The notes beneath the pieces are model-generated. The model was not told the origin of the DNA. It saw only the letters and a program-made list of their open reading frames with translations, and did no database searches. Positions 10,763-22,538 of a DNA stretch of 64,000 bases are shown here, piece after piece. The DNA lies in assembly GCA_907163345.1 (NCBI GenBank), contig CAJQUN010000040.1, positions 496,001 to 560,000 on the forward strand, written 5' to 3'. The position numbers and the translations under genes are program-made. The first letter of the stretch is position 1. Each line of letters opens with the position of its first letter. The DNA is from Haberlea rhodopensis. Taxonomy: Eukaryota; Streptophyta; Magnoliopsida; Lamiales; Gesneriaceae.

Positions 10763-13700
10763 ATGGCAGGAATTACAGGGAATGATCTTAACACAGTGAA
10801 CAGAAGAATGGCCTCGGTATCGGGCCATCTGATTCCGGATCAGACCCGGGCCGGGAATAGCATAGCCCTGTCGAATTGCAGCTCCGGGCTGAACGATTCG
10901 TACCACAGGGTGCACGGAGAAGTCCCCACCCACGCCCCGCAGTGGAAGAAGTGCAACGATTCTGGAAAAGAGTTCGCTGATATCATTTATGAAAAAGCCG
11001 TCGGAGAAGGCATCGCTAAGGTGTGTGTTTATGGAGTTTTGAGTACTCTTTTGAGTGGAGCTTGAGCTCAAAAACGTAATATGTGAATGAGCTCCAGCTT
11101 GACTCAGGATTATTTTCACAAACAGACATGTACAAAAAAGTTTTATAAAAAATAGACATCACTCCACCCAAAACAGATCCGTCGTCCCATATGTTTGAGG
11201 GGTGCCCGGGCTCAAAACGTGATGTGTGATTGAGCTCACACTTCACCTCGATTATTTACTTTTACTGAGTGGAGCTCGAAGCTCGAACCGAGTATTATAA
11301 AGTTCGACTCGATTCGATTACATACCTAATATAATGTTTTTTTGAGTCGGTCATAATTTATAATAAGTATTTTACTTCCTAGTTTATAAATATCTATTTT
11401 ACCAACGTAATAGTCATTTCACCGATGTGTACGAAAATAGTCATTTAGCACAGTTTGCAAAAGTTTGCACACTATTATGACGTTTTGCACATATTCATAA
11501 ACAACATGACAAACTGCTTAATTTTAAACCACATGAGTGTAAATTGTCTATTTGGAAACCACATGTGTCCGTTGCCAAAACTCGTTTTCTTTTTTTCTTG
11601 TAGAAAACATAAACATCATTAATATTAGTTGAGTCAGTTACATGTATCGCTAATAGATATTTTACCTCACATTGTTTGTAAATAGACATTTTACATTCAT
11701 ATGGTTTGAAAATAGGTATTACCCACTGTGGTTTTAAAAATAAACATTTTTACCTCACTGTGATGTGCAAACATGATACAGTGTCCTCATAGAGGGTTTG
11801 TTTACATACCCGTTGGATAAACTGATTATTTTCAAATCATATGGAGTAAATTGACTATTTTCAAACCACATGTGTTTGAACTGTCTATTTGGAAAATCAC
11901 ATATGATTCGTTACCAAAAACCCATATTAATTTTTCAGAACTATATCAGAAAATCTTGTAGAACCCACATTATATATGGATCAAATATTGTGTTATCATC
12001 GACTCGACGGCGGATGCAGAATAATTCGAGAGTGGGGCAAAAAATAAGGCAAAAAAAATTTATAGGGTCAAAAAAAATTAAGTGAGGCAAAATGTAATTT
12101 TGAGGAACAATGTAATTTTTGGGACAAAAATACATTTTTTTTTTAAAAAAAAACGTAAGGTAAAGTTTTTTCGTTTTTTTTCCCTGCCTCCACCCTGGTT
12201 GTTATCTTATAATTCTTTGGATTTTTATTTAATTGAAGATGTGTTTATATATGATTTTTTTGGTGGTGTTAGATCACAATCAACAGGCCAGAAAGGAGGA
12301 ACTCATTTCGGCCCCAAACCGTGAAGGAACTAATGCATGCGTTCAATGATGCAAGGGATGATACCTCCATTGGAGTTATCATATTCACCGGAAAGGTATA
12401 CAAACACCAGATTCATTTCAAACAACAAAAAAATTGTTTATGTGCCAAAGTGGAGACAGATTCATAGATTTAGTTTTCATTGGATAAAATTTATAGTTTA
12501 TTAAAAAGTATAAAAAGAAAATGTTATAGCGTACTGGAAGGGAAATTTGGAGTTGCCTTTAGGGCAATTGTGTGGATTCCACAGCTCCAAACGTATTGGC
12601 GACGTTGATGTTGAAGTCAGAGTAATACACTAATTCCAACATCTCATTTCTCGGTACCAAACAAACAGGGTCCAATAAGTCTATGTCATTAGTGGTCTTA
12701 GAGAATGAACATGTGCCAATTGTCTATACTATTCATTCTAAAAAAAATTGTGATTATATGCATTGATATAAGATTTATCAAGATTAGTTAGATTAATCAT
12801 CAAAACAAATCTAATATTTAGTTAGACTAATTATGATAATTAGTTAGAATAATTATGGAAGTACGGTGATATTTTGTTTTACAATTTATGGTAGTTCGTA
12901 ATTACTTTGTGAATCTAATAATCAGATTAATTTATTTTGTTTTACAATTATTGTGATAGTTTGTAATTATTTAGGGATTTGTAGTAAAATTAAGGCCAAC
13001 CAAGAGATTACTAGTATAAGATAGTTTATTATTAATTATTATCTATATATGTACATTATTCCTTGTCTGACTAACATAATATTCTAATATATTAAGGTAC
13101 TGAGTTTTTAACTGGAGGCTTGATAGTAAAATGTGCTACAAAATTATATGGTTGAATAATTTTTTATATAAATTAATTAGACAATTTAGTATATTTTCAG
13201 TTAAAGTATTCTACATAGAAAAGGTCATCCGTTGCTTATCTTTGTCAAGCAGAAAATAGTTGGTTAATAATAATAAACATGTTTACTTAAAAACATATGT
13301 TATATAGTATTAGTTGGAGAATTATTGAGCATATCCTAATTAATTATTGTTGGAGAGTCTGCGCAAGACTCCGACAATTCTTATGCGCGCTTATAGATGG
13401 TAGCATTGCACCGTATATGACATTATGGTGAAGTCTCTCATGTCCACATGTCGCTTAGCTTAATACGAGGATTTGTGTTGCTAGTACATAACAATTGCAT
13501 CTCTGTTAATAGCTATAATCTCTGTTAATAGCTATAGATTTTGGCCAAATAATACACACTTGATTCTGACAATTATGGTCTTTTGATAATTTTTCAGGGC
13601 ACCCAAGCATTTTGCAGTGGGGGAGACCAGTCATTCAGAGGCAAGAATGGTTATTCTGATTATGACGATTTTGGTCGCTTGAATGTTTTAGATTTACAGG

Positions 13701-15133
13701 TTAAATTCATTTCATGTTTATTTATTATATGTTTAATTTGTGAATTTTTTTTTTTAAGGATTAATTTGTGAATATTATGTGTTATATTTTCTAACCTTTA
13801 TTTCGTAATACAGGTGCAAATTCGTCGTCTTCCCAAACCAGTGATCGCAATGGTAATATTTATTGTTTAGTTTTTTGGATTTTTCATGATATTTCTTGTT
13901 CATAAAATTACACGTGATGTTAAAAATAAAGGGGTATCTTATCTTTGTTTAACCTAAAATTTGATATATGAACTTCTCAATTTTATACCTCATATTTTGC
14001 CCCATTTATAATTTTTTTGCTCCTCAACCTAAATTCTAAATCCGCACATGACGAGGATGTGATATCTAACTAACCCGATTTTTTTTTCCTATTCCATGAA
14101 ACCAGGTTGCAGGTTATGCAGTTGGGGGTGGACATGTGCTACATATGGTGTGTGACATAACAATCGCAGCTGACAATGCTGTCTTTGGTCAGACAGGGCC
14201 TAAGGTAATCTCATCACACATGAGAGCTAATGACAGAAGCATATATAAATGTCATAACCAAAATCTATACATTTATTAAACCTATTTAATGTCCATTTTA
14301 TGGCTCATATTCAATTTCAAGAATCATAAATCTAACTGTTTTATAGGTTGGAAGCTTTGATGCTGGATATGGTGCTTCCATAATGGACCGTTTGGTGAGT
14401 ATTCAGACATACATATTCCTTAATATTTAGATTTTAATGGAATTAGATATTTAATTCAAAAGTTACATGTATTTTGCAGATTGGACCAAAGAGAGCTCGT
14501 GAAATGTGGTTCATGGCTAGGTTTTACAAAGCTGATGAAGCAGAGAAAATGGGACTTGTCAATATTATTGTCCCAGTAAGTTCCTAGTAGGCTAAACAAA
14601 TATATATCACAAGATCTAGCGTTTGTTCGTTGTTTAAAAAATATATATAGCTAGTGATAACGATAGCGAACATGGCCCGAATGTCTAGTTTGTTTGCACA
14701 AGTTCGCACGAACACTTGAATCAAGTTTTTGCTAGAACTTGAGTTGGAAAATGATTCAAAAATGATTTCTTGCAGCTAGAGAAGTTGGAAGAGGAAACAA
14801 TTAAATGGTGTAGAGAGATAATGAGGAACAGCCCGATGGCGATTCGTGTCCTAAAATCAGCTCTAAATGCAGTGGATGATGGTCATTCCGGACTTCAGGT
14901 ATCTCCATTTCTTGAATAAGCACAATTTGAAGGGAGTGTATTCCAAAAAAACATGTGCTTTTTTGTCAATATTAATGCTTGATTTGAATCTTAATGAATA
15001 CTTTTTTTTCTTGTAGCAAATTGCCGGAGATGGGACCCTTCTATTTTATGGCACCGAGGAAGGTTCAGAGGGGAAGAACTCATACTTGGAGCGCAGAAAG
15101 CCAGATTTCTCAAGATTCCCACGCCTACCGTGA
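10763..15133 (+). CDS. menB: 1,4-dihydroxy-2-naphthoyl-CoA synthase (naphthoate synthase), 9 exons
   Basis: Crotonase-family enzyme that closes the naphthoquinone ring by converting o-succinylbenzoyl-CoA to 1,4-dihydroxy-2-naphthoyl-CoA, a late step of phylloquinone synthesis housed in plant peroxisomes. Exons: 10763-11020, 12273-12395, 13598-13699, 13814-13852, 14106-14204, 14347-14394, 14480-14575, 14776-14898, 15017-15133. All junctions are GT-AG and phase 0; the product is 334 aa, close to the ~337 aa of plant MenB. Diagnostic blocks are ITINRPERRNSFRPQTV, CSGGDQ (about residues 133-138), AGYAVGGGHVLHMVCD, FGQTGPKVGSFDAGYG and the C-terminal FYGTEEGSEGKN. Residues near 15-23 read RMASVSGHL, a PTS2-type peroxisomal signal (R-x6-HL) with Met where Leu is usual. 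Identification is firm. Confidence 0.97.
11380..11900. repeat. degenerate dispersed repeat in intron 1 of menB
   Basis: Inside the 1.25-kb first intron (11021-12272), short blocks on the theme of 'aaaccacatg .. aaattgtctatttggaaac' and its complement recur five or six times. Related wording (tcatgtggtttgtaaatag) appears at 15318-15450 and 33005-33240, so this is a dispersed family, probably an old unclassified MITE or satellite-like repeat. No coding capacity. Confidence 0.55.
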
Positions 15134-15317
15134 TGACAATATACTTAGATATAACATAATTTAAGCTTATGGGCCATGAGTTATGTGTGACAATATGAGA
15201 AATAAGGTGTCCAAACCATTTTATATATTGTTCTAGCTTGTAATTTTCACAAACAATTCCTTTATCTACTTCTCTTTTTATTTCTAGTCATTTTTTTCTA
15301 TTTTGAACCATTATGGT

Positions 15318-15450
15318 ATATTATCTAAGTTCATAAAATGAGCCGGTGACAATTTACCTCATGTGGTATCGGTTATAGACATGTTACCCTCATGTGGTTT
15401 GTAAATAGATATTTTACCCATATATGGTATTCTAAATAGGTACTTTACCT
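15318..15450. repeat. second copy of the 'catgtggtttgtaaatag' repeat
   Basis: Three imperfect iterations of a ~40-bp unit containing acctcatgtggt and tagacatgttaccc. It is related to the menB intron 1 repeat and to 33005-33240. Non-coding. Confidence 0.5.
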
Positions 15451-15884
15451 CCTGGTTCCGTGAATCCTTCTTCAACGATTTGCAAAACTTCCTGGAATCC
15501 AAATAAATACCTCCATCTGAAATTTCCAATGCTCAAAGTTCTTTCCACTAAACCTTGGAATTTGATATTGAAAACCTCCACTATACGAAGCCATCTATTG
15601 AAGATCACTCGAAAAAACTCTATTTATCACAATTCCAGGTGTTGGAAGTGGATGTATATGAATATATAAATTATTATGAAAAGTGAAAATTTCTGGAGAA
15701 GTCCAAAACTATTTTATTCCTTAATTTTATCTTCTTTGTTCTCTTATACTTCACATACTAGAATCAAAGCGTGGCTTAAACTTTCTGGAGGCCTTGAATA
15801 AATTTAAAAAATGAGGCATTATCAAGCATGCATTATCTCATAAGCTAATATTGATCCATTCAACAAATACATATACAAGACCTT

Positions 15885-15971
15885 AAGACAACAAGGTTTT
15901 AACCTAGTGGTTGTCAGCTATTTTTCAATGCAAGAGGTCTCGTGTTCGAGTCCACCCTCTCAAAAAAAAAA
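15885..15971 (+). mobile_element. very short tRNA-like SINE
   Basis: An 87-bp unit with a Pol III A-box-like TAACCTAGTGG, a B-box-like GTGTTCGAGTCC and a poly(A) end. It is flanked by an imperfect 15-bp target duplication: catatacaagacctt at 15870-15884, catatatgagacctt at 15972-15986. The box spacing and A-tail in plus orientation fit a tRNA-derived SINE reduced to little more than its head. It cannot be a functional tRNA because the arms do not pair. Confidence 0.6.
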
Positions 15972-16388
15972 CATATATGAGACCTTGAAAAATACTATAA
16001 AATGCGAATTGTACTAACTCCACAATGTCATCTTCATTTATATGCCAAATACTTTATTTTCAGCATCCAATCTTAGTCGATGCAAATTCTTGTGATCCAA
16101 ATGACAAAAGAGAAAATTTAGCTTAAAAATATCTTCACAATAGTCAAAATATACAATAAATAATTGAAACAAAGACATGTAACCAAATCTAAAATTTTTG
16201 ATGAATATTAAACTTAAATATTAAAATTTAACTTAAAAAATATCTTTCACAATAGGAAAATGAAATTTTTATTTTTGTAATATAATTAATACATATAAAA
16301 ATACTAAAATAACGTGCCTTATTGTGAAAGGGGCCTAAATCAAAAGTGTTAGTGACCTCTTAATCAGCGGAGATGGTGTATTAGTAAA

Positions 16389-16398
16389 TGACGTGGCA
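16389..16398. promoter_or_regulatory. ACGT-core element (bZIP-type site) upstream of the ARF gene
   Basis: TGACGTGGCA contains both a TGACG and an ACGTGGC core, as bound by plant bZIP factors. It lies about 200 bp before the inferred transcribed leader. It is a single short match, so regulatory function is inference. Confidence 0.3.
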
Positions 16399-16589
16399 AA
16401 ATCAAACTCGCCCGCCCAGCATGGCGGAACAATTCCCAAAAAATGTCCGATGCCATGGTCATTTCTTATAGGGCAACGCCGTTATTTCGTGAAATACCAA
16501 GTGGCAATTTGGACAATAACAAAAATCTGGCAAGAAACAATACAAATAACCAATGGCTACCGATTTTCAATGTCTCTCTCAGAAAGAAG

Positions 16590-17697
16590 CTATTAATCTC
16601 TTCGCGTTATTCTCAGGCAGCTCCATTTATCTTTCTTTAAGTTCTCTCTCCAGCATTTTGCCAGATCTGTACTTTGTGGTGCGCAATAATCTCAATTGCA
16701 TACGAATTTGTAATTGATTGTTACGGATTCGCGATTTGATGTTGTTTTTAGTTTATTTTTTTCGTTGATTTAATGTTTAGATTTGTGGACTGTGGTGTAT
16801 GGTTTGCGATTTGAGACGATGTTTTTTATGGTGAATTTGTGGAATTTTGGTGTTATTTCTTCTGATGCGGAGGGATTGATGGAAATGAAGCATCTTTTCA
16901 TATGAATCGATTGAAAATTTTGTGGATTTTAAGACTGTGCGGTCGGCTGTGTTTTGTTAGATTTTGATTTTGTTATGATCTGATCTGATCTGATCTGAAA
17001 ACTTTCCTTTGAGATTCTCGGTAAGTTGTTTTGAGGATTTAAAATCCGTTTGTTTACACGTGAATTTGTGGAAAACCTTTTGCTGTTCTGCATAAGTCTA
17101 ATTTGGTCGTGGATCTCTATTTGATTCAGTGACTTTCTGCGAAAAAATTAATTTTTTGAGCTCTAGTACCTCCAGTTTCAAGCATTTTAGAACTTCGGTT
17201 TCGTTAGTTTAATCTCTATGCGGATATGATTACATACCTGATGCAGGCTTTTAATTTCCTGTAGCTTAAAATCAAAATTATAGGTGCTCCATACGTATTT
17301 CCAGTTTGGAGTTATAATGTTATGATTGATTCAATGAAATCTATGTAAGAAAAAGTAGTATTCATGATTGAAAATTTACGTGAATTCGAATGCGTTGCCA
17401 ATTATTAAGAAGTTTGTTTTGTCAAAATGATTGTGAGTGTTTGCATGTGTACTTCCTTTATTTTTAGATAAATGTATTAGCCGCACAAAAGGTTTCATTT
17501 TATTTAGATGTCTGGCATTCTCAATGCACCTGAATTTCATCTTTGGAATTAGTTTGAAGAAATCACTGTGTGTAGCATTGTCGATTTGTTTTTAAAGTCC
17601 TGATTCCTGAAATCACATTTGCATATTTTACTATGTGAATGTTTTTTGAATTTATTGTGCCATAATGGTTTTTAGGGATCAAAAGCAAGAAAGAAAA
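16590..17697 (+). other. 5' leader with intron of the ARF gene
   Basis: No coding frame. A pyrimidine-rich leader near 16590-16680 (ctctctcag, ttctctctcc) and a polypyrimidine-TTTTTAG acceptor at 17675 indicate a leader intron of roughly 1 kb; the last leader exon is 17676-17697. Leader introns are common in plant ARF genes. Position 16973-16997 holds a gatct/ctgat pentamer slippage tract. The donor site was not fixed. Confidence 0.6.
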
Positions 17698-19106
17698 ATG
17701 GGGCTGACATTCACTAAGCTTTTTAGTCGGCTGTTTGCCAAGAAGGAGATGCGAATTCTGATGGTTGGTCTTGACGCTGCTGGTAAGACAACCATTCTGT
17801 ACAAGCTCAAGCTCGGGGAGATTGTGACTACTATTCCTACCATTGGTATGACCCTTGGTTCTGCAATTTTAATGATGCTCTACCTTTTTTTCATGATTTT
17901 CTTCATTCTCCTGTTCAGTTTATCTCCATTTCATCTTTTGGTTCTATGTTGAACTGTCTTTTGTTGTTACCTTCTTTCTATCTTTAGGTTTTAACGTGGA
18001 GACTGTTGAGTACAAGAACATCAGCTTCACTGTTTGGGATGTTGGTGGTCAGGATAAGGTGAGGCTTTTCTTTATTTTTTTGTTTACCAATCTATTGTAC
18101 TACTTATTTATATAAAAACACATCAATTATGCTTCCCTTTTTAGGGTTTTTTTTTTTACATGATGCTGATTAGTTCCTGTTCCTTGATGAATCTATGGTG
18201 CACATAATGACAACATAGTAATTTGTGTTGTTTAACATCATTGACAGATTCGTCCACTGTGGAGGCACTACTTCCAAAACACTCAGGGTCTCATATTTGT
18301 GGTAGATAGCAATGATAGAGATCGTGTTGTGGAGGCAAGGGATGAACTGCATAGGATGTTGAATGAGGTGACAATCTTTTTCCTCTCCCTGTTTGTGTCA
18401 AATTCCATTAAGTGAAACTTCAAAACATTGTGGTGAGTCTGGTGACTAAGGCTCAATATTACATTCTATTAGGGAAGTAGATGAACATTTGGTGGACTTC
18501 TTTTCCTGTAGTTTGCTTAACCAAAAGTATATCATTAAATCTAATGGCTATGTTGCATTGAACTTCTCTACTTTTGTCCCATTGGACTAGTCATGTTTAC
18601 CCTGAGGGCAAGCTCAGAACAAAAAAAAAAATCTTGAAAGTTGGTCTTCCTCTCTCTGTCATTTGCCTTTTGTGGAACTCTTTCCATGATGCAGTTTCAT
18701 CTTTAGACCATAGCAATTAGAATTGCTATGGCTTTATGACTTTGCAAGAAAATAGTCAATGCTCCTTCTGATCATTTTGCTCAATTATTGGCCTCGTTTT
18801 ATCAGGACGAGCTGAGAGATGCAGTATTACTTGTATTTGCCAACAAACAAGATCTTCCTAATGCCATGAATGCTGCTGAAATTACTGACAAGCTTGGCTT
18901 GCACTCACTAAGGCAGCGCCACTGGTAAAACATTCTTCATTTAGTTGCTTTGATCATCTGTTATCCCACAGTACCAACAGCGTTTTTTTTAAATATTCAT
19001 GTATTTCTATGCATCCAGGTATATTCAGAGCACCTGTGCTACCTCTGGGGAGGGGCTTTACGAGGGACTCGATTGGCTCTCTAACAACATTGCTAACAAG
19101 GCGTAG
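17698..19106 (+). CDS. ARF1: ADP-ribosylation factor 1, class I (5 coding exons)
   Basis: Small Ras-like GTPase that, when GTP-bound and myristoylated, recruits COPI and other coats to Golgi and post-Golgi membranes. Exons: 17698-17845, 17988-18058, 18248-18367, 18806-18924, 19019-19106; all introns are GT-AG and the 181-aa product has the exact family length. Seen in the translation: Gly2 for N-myristoylation with the [10 protein letters not shown] amphipathic helix, P-loop GLDAAGKT (24-31), switch I PTIGFNVE (47-54), switch II WDVGGQ (66-71), NKQD (126-129) and the G5 TCATSGEG near the end. The start follows the leader-intron acceptor; an ATG 33 bp upstream (17665) lies in the intron. No defects are visible. 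The paralogue within the class I family cannot be assigned. Confidence 0.98.
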
Positions 19107-20949
19107 ATCTTGATGGTGCTGTTTGTCTTCTGGATTTATCATGTTTTAAATCCCTGGTCACCGTGTGGGTTATTATATTTCACTCTGCTTTGGATAATGC
19201 TTAGGACCTTTCAAATGGCTGTATAACTAAAATGACTTGTTTTTATACATTTGCAAACATTTTGTTTAGTTTTGAATGTGTTATTGAATTTTTACATGAA
19301 ATACTGGTTACCGGAGTGCATTACAAAATCTATCTTAAATGATAAATGTGTTGCATATTGGTATTATTTAGAAGTATACGATTCATATATCACCAGTCAT
19401 ACCCAATACTGCAAGTTAATGTAGAAAGTGTAGCCTAGGCATTCGGTTCATGTTAGATCTCTTCCTCTAGGAGTTTATGCTAGAGGTCGAACCACTCGTA
19501 AAGACTTAAGTGATATAAGAAATGGGCGAGAACAGGTGGTTTCTCCGGTAGACATCAAAACAGATCATTATCTTCATGTTGGGATCTTAGTGCTCCCTTC
19601 CATGACTAATTTAAGATGTATTTTGGATTGCTTATTTCAATTATTTTTATGATATTTTTGAAAGTTGAAAAAAAGTTGTTTTTAAGCAAAAATATAAGTG
19701 TTTGATATTAAAATTAAAAAAAAAAACAGCTTAATTAACTTTAATATTATAAAATTGATATCGCTCAACTTAAATAGCCAGAATGATCTCATGATTTGTT
19801 TAGATGCTTTTGATTTTTACCTGTTTTTTAGAGAATTTTTTAGAGAAGCAATAGTAGAAATCATATGACTTTTTTATTCGAAAAGCATATAATAAGCCAA
19901 GCAAAAATACTCCCTTAATATTGGACTTTGCGGTGGATCTTTTCATCATTTTCCATCCTTTCTTTCTTTCTTTCTTTTTTCCCTTTCGATTTCTTAATTT
20001 CATTTTTGGTTGTCCTTAAAAACCCGACAGTAACAAAAAGATGAAGCAAAAAGTTAATTTTTGGGTCAAGCCTGGCATAATTTTATAGGTAGGAAGAAAA
20101 TGGGTACACAATTTTACCAATGAATTTGATGAACTGTACTTTTCACCCCGATTCTTCCAATAATTTGTTCAAACTGGTCATGGTTTCAAAAGATCTCAGT
20201 TGCTACTGGTGTAGGATTTTGCCATCCTCCTCTTGAGAAATTCATCCCCATCCTTAAAATCATTGGATCATACGAGTCTTTTATATTTTATATGAAGGGT
20301 TCACACCATGTTTTGAGAATCTGGTGATTCCTGTTAGCTGCATTTGTAGCATAGATCATTCAATATTGAGAAGTAAATAACAAGTTTCTAAGCAAAACTC
20401 AACAATGGTAAGCCCAGACTAATTCCCATGTGGAAGGAGGAAGTCGATGATGAAACTATACACTATGGCGGTAGTTGACCATTTTCTAATTTTTTTTAGT
20501 TTTTTTTTTCACAGTTTGGTCAAACATACAAACAATATAAATTAAACGATTTAAGCACCAAATTAAGAATAAAAATGACAGATAAACAAGAATGTGACAA
20601 AATAAATCCCTACAATCTATATAGGATTCATGTTTATCCGACATAAAATTATTATAGCACGTGCAAAAATCATGTTGAGGTGGTCCTTTTGGCACACTTT
20701 CATTTTAAATTTTAATTAAATCCTGCATTTCAAATTTTCCATTTGGGAATCGTACTGTTGCAAGTTTCTTTCCTCTGTTAAAGATTCACAATACATACGA
20801 TTAGTTTCTATTTTTCAGTATAAGAGTAATCAAGCAATTAAATATAAGACACATTGTTCCTCAATAATATTTAGTAAAATAACAAATGTTATCCATGAAA
20901 TGTCCGGAGTATTACTCATCCAGTGCCATCTCATCCTGGGTTTGTTTGA
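19107..20949. other. intergenic, AT-rich
   Basis: Contains the ARF 3' region. A low-complexity block at about 19610-19920, with paired 'ttttgattt/aaaagca' wording, resembles an old MITE but has no convincing ends. No gene is supported on either strand. Confidence 0.45.
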
Positions 20950-21083
20950 TGATGTTCTTAAAGGTAGTGCTCTTAGGGGCATCATCACCATTCATTTGGA
21001 ATCTTTTTTTTAAAAGGAAAAAAAAGTTTCTACTTGGATGATGGATGTTGCTCCTGAGGGCAGAGCCCTTAAGGGCAGTAACA
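20950..21083. mobile_element. small inverted-repeat MITE, copy 1
   Basis: The left arm (gttcttaaaggtagtgctc, ttaggggcatcatc) is roughly the reverse complement of the right arm (gatgttgctcctgagggca, gagcccttaaggg). A second copy of the same family is at 49227-49341. About 130 bp, non-coding, target duplication not resolved. Confidence 0.5.
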
Positions 21084-21119
21084 AAGTTTCCCTCATCCTG
21101 ATGCTTCTCTTATTCGATT

Positions 21120-21290
21120 TATTGGGGATTCTTGTAACCAATGGATGGCTTTGTTGTTAGCCATTGCTGTAGATCTGCAAATGTTGTAGCTCATTTTCTA
21201 GCAGCTCATGCAGTGTCTTTTGGGAATCTCACTACATGTGTGACATCTTGTCCTTTATTTATGCAACCATCTCGTAACGACTAATTTGGT
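21120..21290 (+). pseudogene. LINE-type RNase H scrap
   Basis: One frame reads RSANVVAHFLAAHAVSF ahead of a stop. This matches the C-terminal signature (R-x-x-N-x-x-AH-x-LA) of the RNase H-like domain found in plant LINEs and in degenerate host copies. The upstream half of the domain is not intact. Probably a 5'-truncated, decayed insertion. Confidence 0.45.
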
Positions 21291-21494
21291 TGGTCTCCTT
21301 TAATATATTCTGCTTTTCCCTTCAAAATAAAAAGATATCAAGGTGGTGCTTACTTGCAAAGTATGTGACTTTGACACGGTCATTCCACAGTTATTATGAG
21401 ATTGTGATAATGAGAATTCAGTATTCTTTCTATGGCTATGCAGATACTTATTCTCTTCATTGCTTCATATTGTCTTTACCAATTTTGTTGTCTT

Positions 21495-21757
21495 TAAAGA
21501 ATTGCCGTATCATTTAAAAGCTCTAGCTTATAGAGATATTATACAATTTATTATTTATTCTCTAACATCCTCTCACTTGTGGACCGATTTGTTCCTATTT
21601 TTTGGGAGGCTTATCAAGTGAATATTTGATGTAGATGGAATTTTTGTTTGTGAGTTTTGAACTCAGCCAGAGACTCTGATACCATAAATAATTGACATCT
21701 CATCTAAAAGCCCGAGCTTGTAGAGAGATTGTATAATTTATTATTTATTTTCTAACA
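21495..21757 (-). mobile_element. TRIM element, 263 bp, minus strand
   Basis: Two 73-bp direct repeats (21495-21567 and 21685-21757) act as LTRs, with outer ends starting TGTTAGA on the minus strand. The primer-binding site TGGTATCAGAGT (21673-21684) abuts the 5' LTR exactly, and a purine tract AAGTGAGAGGA abuts the 3' LTR. A perfect 5-bp target duplication gtctt flanks it (21490-21494 and 21758-21762). The 117-bp interior is non-coding. This is the full anatomy of a terminal-repeat retrotransposon in miniature. Confidence 0.92.
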
Positions 21758-21762
21758 GTCTT

Positions 21763-22244
21763 TACTGGCATCTCTGTCGACTCTATCACATATTCTCATC
21801 CAATATGAATATGAATATTCTCATCCAAATATAGCTAAGCTCGCAAAATACTTTCAGTGATGGATATGAACTACTCAACCTAGCTCCACCTATGATCCCT
21901 TCAGATTAAGATGACTTCTTCGCAACTTCTTCATATTTTAGCATTAAAGTTTTTTCCCCCTAAATTCACGACTCTTAGACAACTGTCGATGGAGAAATAC
22001 TCTTAGTGAAACATATACGTAAGAAATATAAACCGTGTGCATTTAATGTAGGATTTTATACATTCAAAAACATATATCTATTAGTAAATACCACGTCGGG
22101 ATTATTTCTTTCAACTATTTTGTTCATAAATTAAAAGGGAGCTTTCAAGTTTCTTTAAATGGGAAATTGATGGGAGATACTCTTTGGAAAAAGTTATTGT
22201 AAATAAATATGGGGAAAAGAATATTTGTATCAAAATATAGGGAG
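21763..22244. other. intergenic
   Basis: AT-rich sequence between the TRIM and the foldback element. No gene-like frame and no recognised repeat. Confidence 0.45.
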
Positions 22245-22440
22245 GTGGAAACTTTATTTACATAGATACACTTTTTGAACTTTTGTTTTATTTAAGTTTT
22301 TTTACTTACTAAGATACCCATGATTTAATCTCTAACATAATTAGAGTTTCAAACCTATGAAATATTTCACATCACTCTCTTTCCTCTCCACCTCCACCAC
22401 TTCTATCGTCTTCACCAGCCTGACGATGCCCAACCTTTTA
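22245..22440. repeat. possible outer arm of the foldback element (left)
   Basis: Starts with ggtggaaactttatttac. The reverse complement of 30341-30655 reads similarly at its outer end (gaaactttattcatcc) and reaches a TG/CG-rich tract at its inner end, as this arm does. The similarity is patchy, so an arm relationship is inference. Confidence 0.35.
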
Positions 22441-22470
22441 TGTGTGTATGCGTGTGTGTGTATGCTGTGT

Positions 22471-22538
<68 letters not shown>

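Larger units (their letters stand above)
15134..16388. other. intergenic between menB and the ARF gene
   Basis: Holds the menB 3' flank, a copy of the 'catgtggtttgtaaatag' repeat at 15318-15450, an ambiguous coding-like scrap at 15465-15665 with two stops, and a short SINE (15885-15971). No intact gene. Confidence 0.5.

Noticed and set aside
10730..11119. A 129-aa minus-strand frame over menB exon 1
   Set aside because: Antisense shadow of the MenB first exon.
15465..15665. A coding-like scrap (SFFNDLQNFLESK, then LYLSQFQVLEVDVYEY in the same frame)
   Set aside because: Two stops interrupt it and I could not match it to a family; too weak to call a pseudogene without a search.
15885..15971. 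Possible tRNA gene
   Set aside because: B box is present, but the acceptor and anticodon stems do not form; A-tail and TSD point to a SINE.
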